The position numbers and the translations under genes are program-made. The notes below the pieces were generated by a model. The model was not told the origin of the DNA, made no database searches, and saw only the letters and a program-made list of their open reading frames with translations. A DNA stretch of 28,352 nucleotides from a virus. Of this stretch, positions 19,882 to 28,202 are shown piece after piece. The first letter of the stretch is position 1, and every line of letters starts with the position of its first letter. The stretch is taken from IMG/VR virus record IMGVR_UViG_3300033273_000047, positions 1-28,352 of that record. One strand, written 5' to 3'.

Positions 19882-21074
19882 TATTTAATAGGTATACAGT
19901 TAGGGACTAGTTTTCCGTTTTTTCTTTTCATTCCGTATTGTTCGTACCCTGCTTGACAAGGTGCTTTCAATTCGTGATACTCACAAGGCATATACCATAT
20001 CTGACCTTCAAAGTCGTGTTCGTGTACGCCCTCGCATCCTAAATCTATTGCGATTTCTTCTGCTCTTTCTTTAGATGAATAAGCTAATCTGTCGTCTATA
20101 ATAGCAAAGTCATCGTTTACTTTCATAGATGCTAAACTTAATTCTCCTAGCTCTTTTAGTTTAGATGCGCTCCAACGTAGACCTGCTTTGCCACCCCATA
20201 ATAAATAAGAGATAGTTCCACACGCTTCATTATCGCCTTCGTTATAATATTCTTCTGCTCTTGATAAATAAGAGTACATTCTTTTAATTGTCTCTTTAGA
20301 AATAGGTTTGCCTTGTGCTAATTGTTGCGCTCTAATCTTACCTACGTCTGTTGCGCATTTATTATTGACTTTCTTGTTTAAATCAATACCTTTCTTTGCA
20401 TTATTTTTAACACCACTTGGGTAGTCGCTATAAGATTCCATTATCATTTTCTTTCCGTTCTTATATCTCTTGTCGTTTCTTACAATACCTTTTATTTCTG
20501 ACAATAACTCTTGTGCTTCTGCTTCTACATCTGCAAAGTCATTTATTTGCTCTTTAGGTCTTTCCACTTTGTCTGCAAAATATCCTTCAATGCTAAAACC
20601 TTTTACTTTGCCTGTCTTTACATACTCATTCCATATATCTTCATTGTTTACTTTTACAGAACCCATCCAAGTACCTATAGGAAGTTCCATATCGTATTTT
20701 CTGGACTTATCGTGTACTTCATCTTCTATAATCCAAGATTCTACTAAAGACAAACCTTGTATAGAGTGCTGATGCTCTAAAGTTGAATTGTTTTGATTGC
20801 CTTTTTGTAAATAAAGTTGGGAAGCTTTTAACACCGTATCTTTAGAGAAGTATATATAATATTCATCTTCCCCGTTTCTTCTATATATAGGTTTATTTGG
20901 TATTAACAAAGCTCCCAGTAGAATACGTTTCTCTTTGTCTACTTCAGCTAGTTTTATTTCTTGATTTTTTAGTGCGACAAAATCTTCTTCTATTGCAGGA
21001 TTTTCTACTATACTAATCGCCTCTATTCCTGAAATCTCTTGGTCTTCGTCTAATATTAATTCGACTATTCTCAT
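19881..21074 (-). CDS. XkdF-type prohead protease fusion
   Basis: This protein has 397 residues. Residues 1-175 are the XkdF-like protease: SIVENPAIEEDFVALK, LLGALLIPNKPIYRRNGEDEYYIYFSKDTV, LEHQHSIQG with candidate His101/His103, and GFSIEGYF with candidate nucleophile Ser161. It would process capsid and scaffold during prohead maturation. Residues about 195-300 form a second region with NNAKKGIDLNKKVNNKCATDVGKIRAQQLAQG and EACGTISYLLWGGKAGLRW, and the end has PCQAGYEQYGMKRKNGKLVPNCIPIK with paired Cys. These extra parts are usual in the related phages I know, but their job is unclear. Confidence 0.82.
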   Translation of the reverse strand: MRIVELILDEDQEISGIEAISIVENPAIEEDFVALKNQEIKLAEVDKEKRILLGALLIPNKPIYRRNGEDEYYIYFSKDTVLKASQLYLQKGNQNNSTLEHQHSIQGLSLVESWIIEDEVHDKSRKYDMELPIGTWMGSVKVNNEDIWNEYVKTGKVKGFSIEGYFADKVERPKEQINDFADVEAEAQELLSEIKGIVRNDKRYKNGKKMIMESYSDYPSGVKNNAKKGIDLNKKVNNKCATDVGKIRAQQLAQGKPISKETIKRMYSYLSRAEEYYNEGDNEACGTISYLLWGGKAGLRWSASKLKELGELSLASMKVNDDFAIIDDRLAYSSKERAEEIAIDLGCEGVHEHDFEGQIWYMPCEYHELKAPCQAGYEQYGMKRKNGKLVPNCIPIK

Positions 21075-21077
21075 AAT

Positions 21078-21108
21078 TATATATCGTATTTTAAATTAAT
21101 TTTTGCAT
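21078..21108 (-). promoter_or_regulatory. Bipartite phage promoter candidate, copy 4 (protease operon)
   Basis: The minus strand reads ATGCAAAA (21108-21101), 14 nt, CGATATATA (21086-21078), then 3 nt to the ATG at 21074. It lies between the tape measure stop and the protease gene. Confidence 0.8.
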
Positions 21109-22980
21109 TTACCCTATTGCTGCGCCTTGTACTATATTTCTGTCTAGTTCTTGAGCAGTAGATACATCGCCACTTACTACATATGCTTTCATAGGTTGCC
21201 CTTGTTGGTCTGCTATTGCACTCGCTAATTGATTCGCTCCTGACGCTCCTACTACGTTAAATGCAGGAGGTGCTGAAGGACTAGATATTTGAGGCACGTC
21301 TGCTGAAGCACCACCTATAGGAACTTTTGTTTTACTTACTGCTTTTTTAACGCTTCTTATAATACCTATACCTTGAGCTATTGCTGCCGCTATTGTAATA
21401 ATGTTTTGCGGAAAACCAATTTTACTACTTTCAGATACGTTTTGAGCTGCGTCTACACCCGCTTCTGCAACTGCTTTTTGCCCTTTAAAAGTAATTCTTT
21501 TGACATCTAATAAGGTTTCTTGTAATGCTAATGCTTGTTTTGCTATTAATAATGCCTTACCAATTCCTGATTCTGCGTCTGCAAATTGACTAATAGCATC
21601 TAATACCATTTGTTTATCTGTTATTTTTTGTCTTTCGATATTTCTTTCTTCTTCTGCTTGTATCTTTTTTGCTTCAATTAATTCATTATCTAATTCTGTT
21701 TCTCTATTGTTTACTTCTTGTATAAAAGCTAATCTTTCATTTTCTGCATCTGCATATGCTTGAGTGCCTAAAACATAGCTGTCTCTTTTTGCTTCTAATC
21801 TTTCTAACTCTTGTTGTTTTTCTATTTCTAAATTTTCCTTTTGTTTTTTTATTCTTAATACATCGTTTTCTATTTGCTCCGCATTAAAATCTCTTTCTAC
21901 TTTTGCTCTTTCAGCTGCAGCGTCAGTATTTGATTGCTCTAATTCTAGTTTTTCTCTTAATAAAGCGTTTCTATTAGAATCTTGTTCTGACATAAATCCT
22001 GTAATCTGTGCCTCTATAGCTGCCTTTTCATTCTTTGCTTCTTGTAAAGCTATAGCATTGGCATCATTATCATTCTTATCAAACTGTGCTTGGGCTGCTG
22101 CTAATATTGCGTTTGCGTTTTCTAGCATCGCTTCTTTTTGTTGGTCTAATACCGCCTTTAAATCATTGTTAGCTTTTATTCTTTCATCTATAGTTTTAAA
22201 TTCATCGTCTCTTGTTTGTCTTAACAATTCAGCTTGTCGGTCATAATCTTCTATAATCCCTTGATTTAATACTCTAGCTTTTTCTGCTGTCTTTTGAAGT
22301 TCTACATTTGCCTTCCCTGCTTTAATAGTTTCTTTAACATAATCAGTAGTTGCTTTAGTTACCTTACCTACTGTTTCTACTGATTTATCAAAACTATCGT
22401 CTACGCCAGTTAAAACATCTATACTTTCTTTACCTGCACTTTTTACATCTTCTAAAGCGCCTTTAAAATCTCCGCTAAATACTTTCTTTACTGCACTAGC
22501 TATAAATCCTAGTGTATCTAAAAACGAATTAAACCTTTCTACTAAATTTCTTTTTACAGCATCGCCAAAATCTATTAATGCTTGTTTAGGATTTTCAAAT
22601 ATTGACTTGAACGCATCTACTACGCCTCCTACATTGTTAAATATAAAATTAAAGAAGTCATTGAAAGCTAAAGACAATACTTCAAACGTAGTGCTAAAGA
22701 AATCTGCTACTTTTTGGTTTTCATTAAGAACTTCTGTAAACTTTGCAAATGCTGCTACAACAAGTCCAATACCTGCTGCTTTTAAAGCCGTACCTACTTT
22801 TTTTATTCCACCAGATGCTTTAGTTGTAGATTGTCCTACCCCATCAAAACCTTTTTGTAAATCCGTACTGGTCGAAACAACTTCTTTATTTGTTTGTTGT
22901 ATTTCTTTTTTTAGATTTTTTACTTCTCTTGTAGCTGCACCTGTCTTAACTGTAAAATCTACTACTATTTGTTTTGCCAT
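21109..22980 (-). CDS. Tail tape measure protein
   Basis: This protein has 623 residues, the longest helical protein here. It begins AKQIVVDFTVKTGAATREVKNLKKEIQQTNKE, typical of tape measures. Hydrophobic segments are at about 67-85 (ALKAAGIGLVVAAFAKF) and about 545-565 (IITIAAAIAQGIGIIRSV). Long Lys/Glu/Gln coiled coils lie between (about 260-480). It sets tail length and passes DNA and enzymes into the cell. By the rule of about 1.5 angstrom per residue the tail would be near 90-95 nm, an estimate only. It has a small gene overlapping its start by 16 nt. Confidence 0.82.
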   Translation of the reverse strand: MAKQIVVDFTVKTGAATREVKNLKKEIQQTNKEVVSTSTDLQKGFDGVGQSTTKASGGIKKVGTALKAAGIGLVVAAFAKFTEVLNENQKVADFFSTTFEVLSLAFNDFFNFIFNNVGGVVDAFKSIFENPKQALIDFGDAVKRNLVERFNSFLDTLGFIASAVKKVFSGDFKGALEDVKSAGKESIDVLTGVDDSFDKSVETVGKVTKATTDYVKETIKAGKANVELQKTAEKARVLNQGIIEDYDRQAELLRQTRDDEFKTIDERIKANNDLKAVLDQQKEAMLENANAILAAAQAQFDKNDNDANAIALQEAKNEKAAIEAQITGFMSEQDSNRNALLREKLELEQSNTDAAAERAKVERDFNAEQIENDVLRIKKQKENLEIEKQQELERLEAKRDSYVLGTQAYADAENERLAFIQEVNNRETELDNELIEAKKIQAEEERNIERQKITDKQMVLDAISQFADAESGIGKALLIAKQALALQETLLDVKRITFKGQKAVAEAGVDAAQNVSESSKIGFPQNIITIAAAIAQGIGIIRSVKKAVSKTKVPIGGASADVPQISSPSAPPAFNVVGASGANQLASAIADQQGQPMKAYVVSGDVSTAQELDRNIVQGAAIG

Positions 22981-23111
22981 TTGTATTCGTTTTTAATTTG
23001 TTTCACGCCCTCTTTAAATGTTACTGGCAACTTATACTTGCCTTTAGCGATTCTTATTCTTTCTGTTTCGCCATCTGCTATTTGTAATAATTCTAATATA
23101 TTCTGTAGCAT
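22965..23111 (-). CDS. Small protein before the tape measure (48 aa)
   Basis: The product is MLQNILELLQIADGETERI followed by RIAKGKYKLPVTFKEGVKQ and a basic end. The start overlaps the stop of the 679-residue tail gene as TAATG, and the stop lies 16 nt inside the tape measure. The position immediately before the tape measure is where tail-assembly chaperones normally sit. It is too short to be a full chaperone but may be one part of that function. Confidence 0.65.
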   Translation of the reverse strand: MLQNILELLQIADGETERIRIAKGKYKLPVTFKEGVKQIKNEYKWQNK

Positions 23112-25150
23112 TATACTATGTTTAATAATTCAAGGTCACTTTCTCCAGTTCCTAAATTTGTTGTTATACTGTTTATTCTATATTCTTGATTGCCTATTAC
23201 AAACTTGTCTGCTAGTGTATAGGTTCTTAATATCTTCAAGGGTAAATACGCTTTGAACTTAACTAACCTACGCTTTACTTTAAATACGTCTGTTATATAA
23301 GATGTATAGTAATTAGCGAATAACGTACCTGCAAATGTTTCTGTAGGTGTGTACTCGTTTAGCTCTTGATTAAAATGTATATTGTCATCGTCTGTACTTG
23401 CACTTGTGCTTACACTATTGCTAGGAATATAATAATCTGTTATGTCATCATAATCGCTACTTTCATCGTTTAAGAATCTTATACTTGTTCCACTAGATAT
23501 TCTAATAGGGTAAAATAATAATGCTTCTCCTAAATAAGGGTCATCGTTGTCATCTACAAACCATCCTACCTGTGCGTCTGTTTGTGCATAAGAACTTCCT
23601 GCATCTAATAACCTTTCAAACTTCATATGCTCAAAAGGTGCTTCTACTTTATAGATGCCTCCTGCCATTTGGTCTGTTTCAGCGTCTCCTCCCCTATATT
23701 CTGCTTTACCCCATTCTGTCCCTTGAGTTAATTGAGAGTGCTGAATAGCGAGTTTAGTGCCAAGACCTTTATATCCAAAATCTATTTCTTTATAAGGCAA
23801 CGCTACATCTATTTGTCTTTGAGACATATCTACATATTCATCTATGGTAAACGTAGAACCTCCTGAATAGAAGTTGTCTAATGTTTCTACTTTAATTGTT
23901 CCGTTGTCTTGCTTATATGCAGTTAAATTAAATACCTTAAATAATCCAGTTAAGAAATCTATGACTTTCATATTTGGCATTTGTGCAGTTCCGCTAAATG
24001 ATTTAGTAGCATTGATTGTAAACGAACCAGAATTAAATGTACCACTTATAGGTTGTAATAAATCTGCTGCATCAAATTCTACGTCTGTAACTGTAAACGT
24101 TTCGCTGATTATCATTTTAAGATTATAAGTACCATTACCTAAATCTGCTGATACTGCAACGTCTGAAGGAGCTGTACCGCTAAAAGTTTCTACTACCGTT
24201 CCTCCTTGTAATAATTGTACTGTATAATCGCTTGATTCTGCTGCGTCAGGGTCTACTGTAAATGTAGCTGTAATTTTATGCGCTCCTGTTAATCCTGAAA
24301 CAATAATATTTTCTCCTGATATTGTTAAGTGATTCCAACTACTTGTATCAGGTAAACCAAAATCTACAATATGGTCATATGTTTCTGGAGCATTAGGGTC
24401 ATCTATAAATCCTTTTTTTCTGTGCATCCACATATATAAATTATAATAAGGTGCATTAGATGAATTAAAAAAATCTGTGCTAAATGTTATACCGTATTGT
24501 TCTTCTATAGCTTTTACAATTAAATGTACTCTTATAGCAAATTTTAATTGATTCCATAACACGCCTTGCTGTGTTGTTCCACTTGGATATAAATTACCGT
24601 CTCCTTCTGTAGCTGAATTATAATATAATCTATCTGTGTGCGTAATTAAAGGAACTACTAAAGCATCTGTATAAGTTGTACTGTCTACTGTAAAATCTTT
24701 TCCGTTTCTTAACGCTCCTTGTACTTGAGCTGCATTATAGTTTGTTGTAAAGTTGTTTAGCCACGTTAAAGCGTCTAATTTATCTTCTCCTAATAAATCT
24801 TTTAAGTCTACAGTATCTCCAAAAAAAGTAACTCTATAAGCATAAGGTTTGTTATCTTTCATATCTACGCCCTCTAGCTTTATCTTGCCTTTCTCAAATG
24901 GAAAATAGTTAAGCTCTATAGTTGCTGTCTTTTTTACTCTAGCGTCAAAGCCATCGTCTATGTTATAATTGTAATAATGCTCAAATACTTTGTTATTGTC
25001 TTTAGATGCAGGTAAAGAAAATGTTTTAGTAAAGTTTGTAAATACTTTTGCTATGTCTTTTACGTTTTGGATTGTCTGTGTCAATGAAACAGATTCATCT
25101 TTAAACATATCCATTCTATTACCTTCTATGTAAAGCTGTATATTCTGCAT
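23111..25150 (-). CDS. Large tail protein
   Basis: This protein has 679 residues. The N-terminus MQNIQLYIEGNRMDMFKDESVSLTQTIQNVKDIAKVFTNFTKTFSLPASKDNNKVFEHYYN, then IELNYFPFEKGKIKLEGVDMKDNKPYAYRVTFFG, belongs to a tail-protein type I know only from flavobacterial and marine phages. The middle (about residues 280-375) has a Thr/Val-rich Ig-like region and the rest is beta-rich, ending TNLGTGESDLELLNIV. It is a good candidate for the distal tail or baseplate hub, as it is encoded beside the tape measure, but this is not proven. TAATG junctions on both sides. Confidence 0.65.
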   Translation of the reverse strand: MQNIQLYIEGNRMDMFKDESVSLTQTIQNVKDIAKVFTNFTKTFSLPASKDNNKVFEHYYNYNIDDGFDARVKKTATIELNYFPFEKGKIKLEGVDMKDNKPYAYRVTFFGDTVDLKDLLGEDKLDALTWLNNFTTNYNAAQVQGALRNGKDFTVDSTTYTDALVVPLITHTDRLYYNSATEGDGNLYPSGTTQQGVLWNQLKFAIRVHLIVKAIEEQYGITFSTDFFNSSNAPYYNLYMWMHRKKGFIDDPNAPETYDHIVDFGLPDTSSWNHLTISGENIIVSGLTGAHKITATFTVDPDAAESSDYTVQLLQGGTVVETFSGTAPSDVAVSADLGNGTYNLKMIISETFTVTDVEFDAADLLQPISGTFNSGSFTINATKSFSGTAQMPNMKVIDFLTGLFKVFNLTAYKQDNGTIKVETLDNFYSGGSTFTIDEYVDMSQRQIDVALPYKEIDFGYKGLGTKLAIQHSQLTQGTEWGKAEYRGGDAETDQMAGGIYKVEAPFEHMKFERLLDAGSSYAQTDAQVGWFVDDNDDPYLGEALLFYPIRISSGTSIRFLNDESSDYDDITDYYIPSNSVSTSASTDDDNIHFNQELNEYTPTETFAGTLFANYYTSYITDVFKVKRRLVKFKAYLPLKILRTYTLADKFVIGNQEYRINSITTNLGTGESDLELLNIV

Positions 25151-26511
25151 TATCTCATATCGTTTACTTTGTTGAACGCATAGCTAAAGTCAAACGTATA
25201 GTTTATTAGTTTGTCGTTTACAGATGTTTTAAACTGTACTGATTTTGTGTCTAGTGTTATTGGTTTAACTTCCGTACCATCGTATACCCATACTTGTTCG
25301 CTTAACATTAACTGTCTTATAACCTCGTTAAATGATTCGTCTATAAATCCAGTATTCATTTGTATCTTCTCTTTGCCTGTAACGTGAAATTGTCTTATAG
25401 AATGTTTTTCCTTGTTATATGTAGGGTCATTTACAAAATCCATTAAACTACGCTTATAGCTTTCTGAATTACTATCTAAACTAATCATAGATTTTTTATG
25501 AAAAGGCATAATTTGCAATGCTCCATACTTATTATAAAACACTACATCTAAAAAGTCATATTTAGGTTCGCATACTTCTTCTAATGTTAATGTAACGCTT
25601 TGAGTATATCCAGATTTAGTTGTAGATACAACAATAGTATCTCCTGTTTCTAAAGTAGTCGTAGGTGTTATTCTTATATATACGATTTTATCTTCTGAAA
25701 CATTTGTGTCGCTTATTGTTATGTCGCTTAATGTATTTCCCCAAGCTACATCGTATAAGTTCCAAAATTCATCTACTTGTTCCCAGTAAACATCTGCGCC
25801 ACCTCCTGTAGTAAAGCTAATCGTTCCTTCTGCTTCTGCGAATACTGGAAACACTATATCTCGACCTTGTTTAAAATATATCTTTGTATTTGATTGTAAA
25901 TATTGAGGTGTGTAGTTTCCTGTGTCTGCTATTGTATATGTTTCTCCAGAAGTAAATATATCATTCTTAACTGTTAGCTGTGTATCGCTATCTATTGCAG
26001 AAATAGTAGTGCTTGTAGAATCTGTAGTATTGTTTACTGTATCTCCTACACTTACTGTCTTTGTAAATGTCTGACCTGAATCTATAAGTTTATATGCTGT
26101 CGTACCAGTTGTTGTTGAACTTATTTTAGTCACAGCAGGATTTACACTTGTTCTAGGATTTACGCCATCTTCAAAATATCCATAACCATCAAAAGCTAGA
26201 TAATCATAGTTAGCTGTTTCACTTCCTACTGTTTTAGTTAAAGTAATATCTGCTTCAACCCAAACTCCGTCTATAGAGTATGCGCCATATTCTGTTATAA
26301 GATAATCTCTAATTAATTCTGTGATTTCAAATATTACATAATTGTTAGAACCTATAATATCTTTGCTTATTGTATAAGTTGCTGATGCAGGTTTGTCTGT
26401 TGTTAATGTCCCTGAATATATAAATAAATCCATTGACGCAGAACTTAACGTACCTGATGCAGGTGCTACTTTAATGTAATATGGACTTCTTGCGTTTATT
26501 ATTGTACTCAT
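25150..26511 (-). CDS. Tail protein with Ig-like repeats
   Basis: This protein has 453 residues. The start MSTIINARSPYYIKVAPASGTLSSASMDLFIYSG resembles virion proteins of Bacteroidetes phages. Residues about 120-200 hold a Thr/Ser-rich linker with TTTGTTAYKLIDSGQTFTKTVSVGDTVNNTTDSTSTT. About 225-315 is an Ig-like/beta domain (ITIRITPTTTLETGDTIVVSTTKSG-like). The C-terminal 130 residues (EVCEPKYDFLDVVFYNKYGALQIMPFHKKSMISLD and further) look like a structural tail domain. A role in the distal tail is inferred from position. It is coupled to genes on both sides. Confidence 0.62.
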   Translation of the reverse strand: MSTIINARSPYYIKVAPASGTLSSASMDLFIYSGTLTTDKPASATYTISKDIIGSNNYVIFEITELIRDYLITEYGAYSIDGVWVEADITLTKTVGSETANYDYLAFDGYGYFEDGVNPRTSVNPAVTKISSTTTGTTAYKLIDSGQTFTKTVSVGDTVNNTTDSTSTTISAIDSDTQLTVKNDIFTSGETYTIADTGNYTPQYLQSNTKIYFKQGRDIVFPVFAEAEGTISFTTGGGADVYWEQVDEFWNLYDVAWGNTLSDITISDTNVSEDKIVYIRITPTTTLETGDTIVVSTTKSGYTQSVTLTLEEVCEPKYDFLDVVFYNKYGALQIMPFHKKSMISLDSNSESYKRSLMDFVNDPTYNKEKHSIRQFHVTGKEKIQMNTGFIDESFNEVIRQLMLSEQVWVYDGTEVKPITLDTKSVQFKTSVNDKLINYTFDFSYAFNKVNDMR

Positions 26512-26996
26512 TCTATACTGTTTTCTATGTCTATTGCAAATGCTGTTGTTAATTCTGGCGGCAAGTCGTTAAATGCCTTCTCAAAAGGTTTAGTGAAAAA
26601 CATACTTGGTTTTATGCCATAAGTAAAAATGCTTCTTGCTATTAAGAAGTTTAAACTTTGTCTTTTAATAAACCTACCTTTCTTGTCTCTTGGTGCTATG
26701 CCTTTTCTTACTGACCATTTATCTAAACTGCTTGGCGGAGGCATCTTGCTCTTAAAACTAAAAGGTGTATCAAACTTTCTTTTCTTACCGCTTACCCCTT
26801 GGTCTTGATATGCTCCGTATTCTTCCATTAAGAAACTTAAACCAAAACTATTCTGACCTACTTTCAGCTCATAATCTAAACTGTCATATAATCTCTTACT
26901 ACTATTCTTCTTACCTTTAGTTAAGTTAGTTCGTGCCTGTTTAATAACGTATTTAGCAAACTTGTTTAATATTTGTTTTGTTTCTTTTAAATTCAT
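26508..26996 (-). CDS. HK97 gp10-like tail component
   Basis: This protein has 162 residues from the ATG at 26996, whose first base overlaps the previous stop (TAATG); an upstream TTG at 27002 is unlikely. It has a basic helical N-terminus (MNLKETKQILNKFAKYVIKQARTNLTKGKKNSSKRLYDSL), then beta-rich SFGLSFLMEEYGAYQDQGVSG and a long basic loop. This helix-plus-beta layout with the YGAYQDQGVSG turn looks like the gp10/tail-completion family. It would join the tail end to the head-completion proteins. The family call is by eye. Confidence 0.55.
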   Translation of the reverse strand: MNLKETKQILNKFAKYVIKQARTNLTKGKKNSSKRLYDSLDYELKVGQNSFGLSFLMEEYGAYQDQGVSGKKRKFDTPFSFKSKMPPPSSLDKWSVRKGIAPRDKKGRFIKRQSLNFLIARSIFTYGIKPSMFFTKPFEKAFNDLPPELTTAFAIDIENSIE

Positions 26997-27466
26997 TAAC
27001 AATTACTTACGTTGTTTTCTATTAGTATGTCCATTGTACAAGCCCATCCTGCTAACTGGTTTTCAAATCTTTCATAAAAAGGTTCACAGCTAGGGTCTCC
27101 GTCTAATTGGTATCTGTCTCTATATAACGTGCCACCTCTTAACAATACTATTAATCTATTTAATACTGCTAATTGAGAGTTTAATACATCGTGTTCGTTA
27201 TTGTTGCCAGTAAATAAATCTGTCTTGTTTTCTTTGTTTATATCTACTATGTCCATTGACATTACAGTTATGTTAAAGCTCAATACTTGGTCTTGCGGTG
27301 TCACACTATTAATTATGATATGCGACAAAGGAAATATAGTTTGTTTAGATAAATCTATGTCTGTAATATCTCCTGTCGTTACTGTATTGACATTTATGTC
27401 GTCTAGTAACTTGTCTTTAATTGTATCTAGTATCGTGTAAAAAGCTGTAATTCCTCTAATACTCAT
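26996..27466 (-). CDS. Tail completion-like protein
   Basis: This protein has 156 residues. The start SIRGITAFYTILDTIKDKLLDDINVNTVTTGDITDIDLSKQTIFPLSHIIIN and the central beta strand VLSFNITVMSMDIVDINKEN fit small tail-terminator or completion proteins (a helix, then a twisted sheet). The C-terminus has YERFENQLAGWACTMDILIEN, a strand of the same sheet. Its start codon overlaps the stop of the -1 frame of the gene before it as ATGA, which is important evidence for that frame. Confidence 0.58.
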   Translation of the reverse strand: MSIRGITAFYTILDTIKDKLLDDINVNTVTTGDITDIDLSKQTIFPLSHIIINSVTPQDQVLSFNITVMSMDIVDINKENKTDLFTGNNNEHDVLNSQLAVLNRLIVLLRGGTLYRDRYQLDGDPSCEPFYERFENQLAGWACTMDILIENNVSNC

Positions 27467-27717
27467 TTTAATTTAGTTTTTAATTGTTTTGATTCCGCAT
27501 CCGCTTTGTCCTTCATAAATGCTAAAAAGTTTAAACATTGATGTACATTTAATTTAGTGATATGTTCAATTCGTCTAATATTCCCTTGAGCGAGTGCGTA
27601 AAGCGATGAATACCAACCCCACTTTGTCGTAAACTGTCCCGCAGGTGTATAATCCTGTCCCCCTCCTGCTCCAAATAATTCGTCATAACTCTCGACAAGT
27701 CGATTCCTAAACGGTAA
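27463..27717 (-). CDS. -1 frame extension of the tail-region gene (frameshift product C-terminus)
   Basis: From the T9 run, the -1 frame reads LPFRNRLVESYDELFGAGGG, then QDYTPAGQFTTKWGWYSSLY, ALAQGNIRRIEHITKLNVHQ and CLNFLAFMKDKADAESKQ before TGA (27463-27465). That stop overlaps the next ATG as ATGA. The stretch is typical coding sequence, with a Gly-rich turn, WGWY and amphipathic helices, whereas the 0-frame over the same DNA ends 86 bases earlier without any coupling. Upstream, the -1 frame has a TAG at 27730-27732, so the shift can only occur in the T run. Joined to the first part, it gives a protein of about 245 residues. Confidence 0.7.
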   Translation of the reverse strand, partial: LPFRNRLVESYDELFGAGGGQDYTPAGQFTTKWGWYSSLYALAQGNIRRIEHITKLNVHQCLNFLAFMKDKADAESKQLKTKLK

Positions 27718-28199
27718 AAAAAAAGCATACTACCTAATACAGCATCCATTGGCATATTCTTCATTTTCTCTTGGTCTTTTGCTTCATAGTCAGCTATAAG
27801 ATATTTATGCTTTAAAGTGTTCGTTACAGGTCTGTATAAGACAGCCATAGCCAAGTGCATATTTTCCCAACTAGATAAATGCGTGTCTAAATCAATATAT
27901 TCTCCTAAACTCATATCGTCTAGGTTCGGTATAAATCCGTATTCAACTCCGTCCATAGTAAACCTTTGCACTAGCTTCGGTTTCTGCTCAAACATATCTG
28001 CTAGAATATTAGTAATTCTATATACGTCTGTAGCTTTCATTTTAAACGCATCTTTTAAATCTATACCGCAAAATACTTCTATCATTTTAGAAGCTAGAAA
28101 CGTGTCATCGTTGTTGTTCTCTTGTATCTTTAAATACTTTTGATACTGATGTAACTTGATTTCCGATAATTGGTTAGGTATCGTAACTTTAACTCTCAT
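27549..28199 (-). CDS. Tail-region protein, 0-frame product (frameshift site inside)
   Basis: This product has 216 residues from the ATG at 28199. An upstream in-frame ATG at 28241 would lie inside the promoter and terminator and is rejected. Residues 1-160, MRVKVTIPNQLSEIKLHQYQKYLKI to AVLGSMLFF, are helical with a conserved-looking core (SKMIEVFCGIDLKDAFKMKATDVYRITNIL, then LGEYIDLDTHLSSWENMHLAMAVLYRPVT). This resembles phage tail-assembly chaperones. After the T9 run the 0-frame gives a basic tail of 55 residues that looks like off-frame translation. It is the first gene after promoter copy 5. Confidence 0.72.
   Translation of the reverse strand: MRVKVTIPNQLSEIKLHQYQKYLKIQENNNDDTFLASKMIEVFCGIDLKDAFKMKATDVYRITNILADMFEQKPKLVQRFTMDGVEYGFIPNLDDMSLGEYIDLDTHLSSWENMHLAMAVLYRPVTNTLKHKYLIADYEAKDQEKMKNMPMDAVLGSMLFFYRLGIDLSRVMTNYLEQEGDRIIHLRDSLRQSGVGIHRFTHSLKGILDELNISLN
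27692..27723 (-). promoter_or_regulatory. Putative -1 frameshift site and downstream hairpin
   Basis: The minus strand has C followed by nine T (27725, 27724-27716) and A. The 0-frame is CTT TTT TTT TAC; heptamer T-TTT-TTT at 27723-27717 allows both tRNAs to re-pair after slipping back one base to give TTA. A small hairpin TCGA-CTTG-TCGA (27703-27692) lies 13 nt downstream. The T run alone could also cause transcriptional slippage or an assembly error. Confidence 0.65.
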
Positions 28200-28202
28200 A
28201 TA

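Noticed and set aside
26997-27002. TTG start at 27002 for the gp10-like gene
   Set aside because: The ATG at 26996 forms the TAATG junction used throughout the genome.
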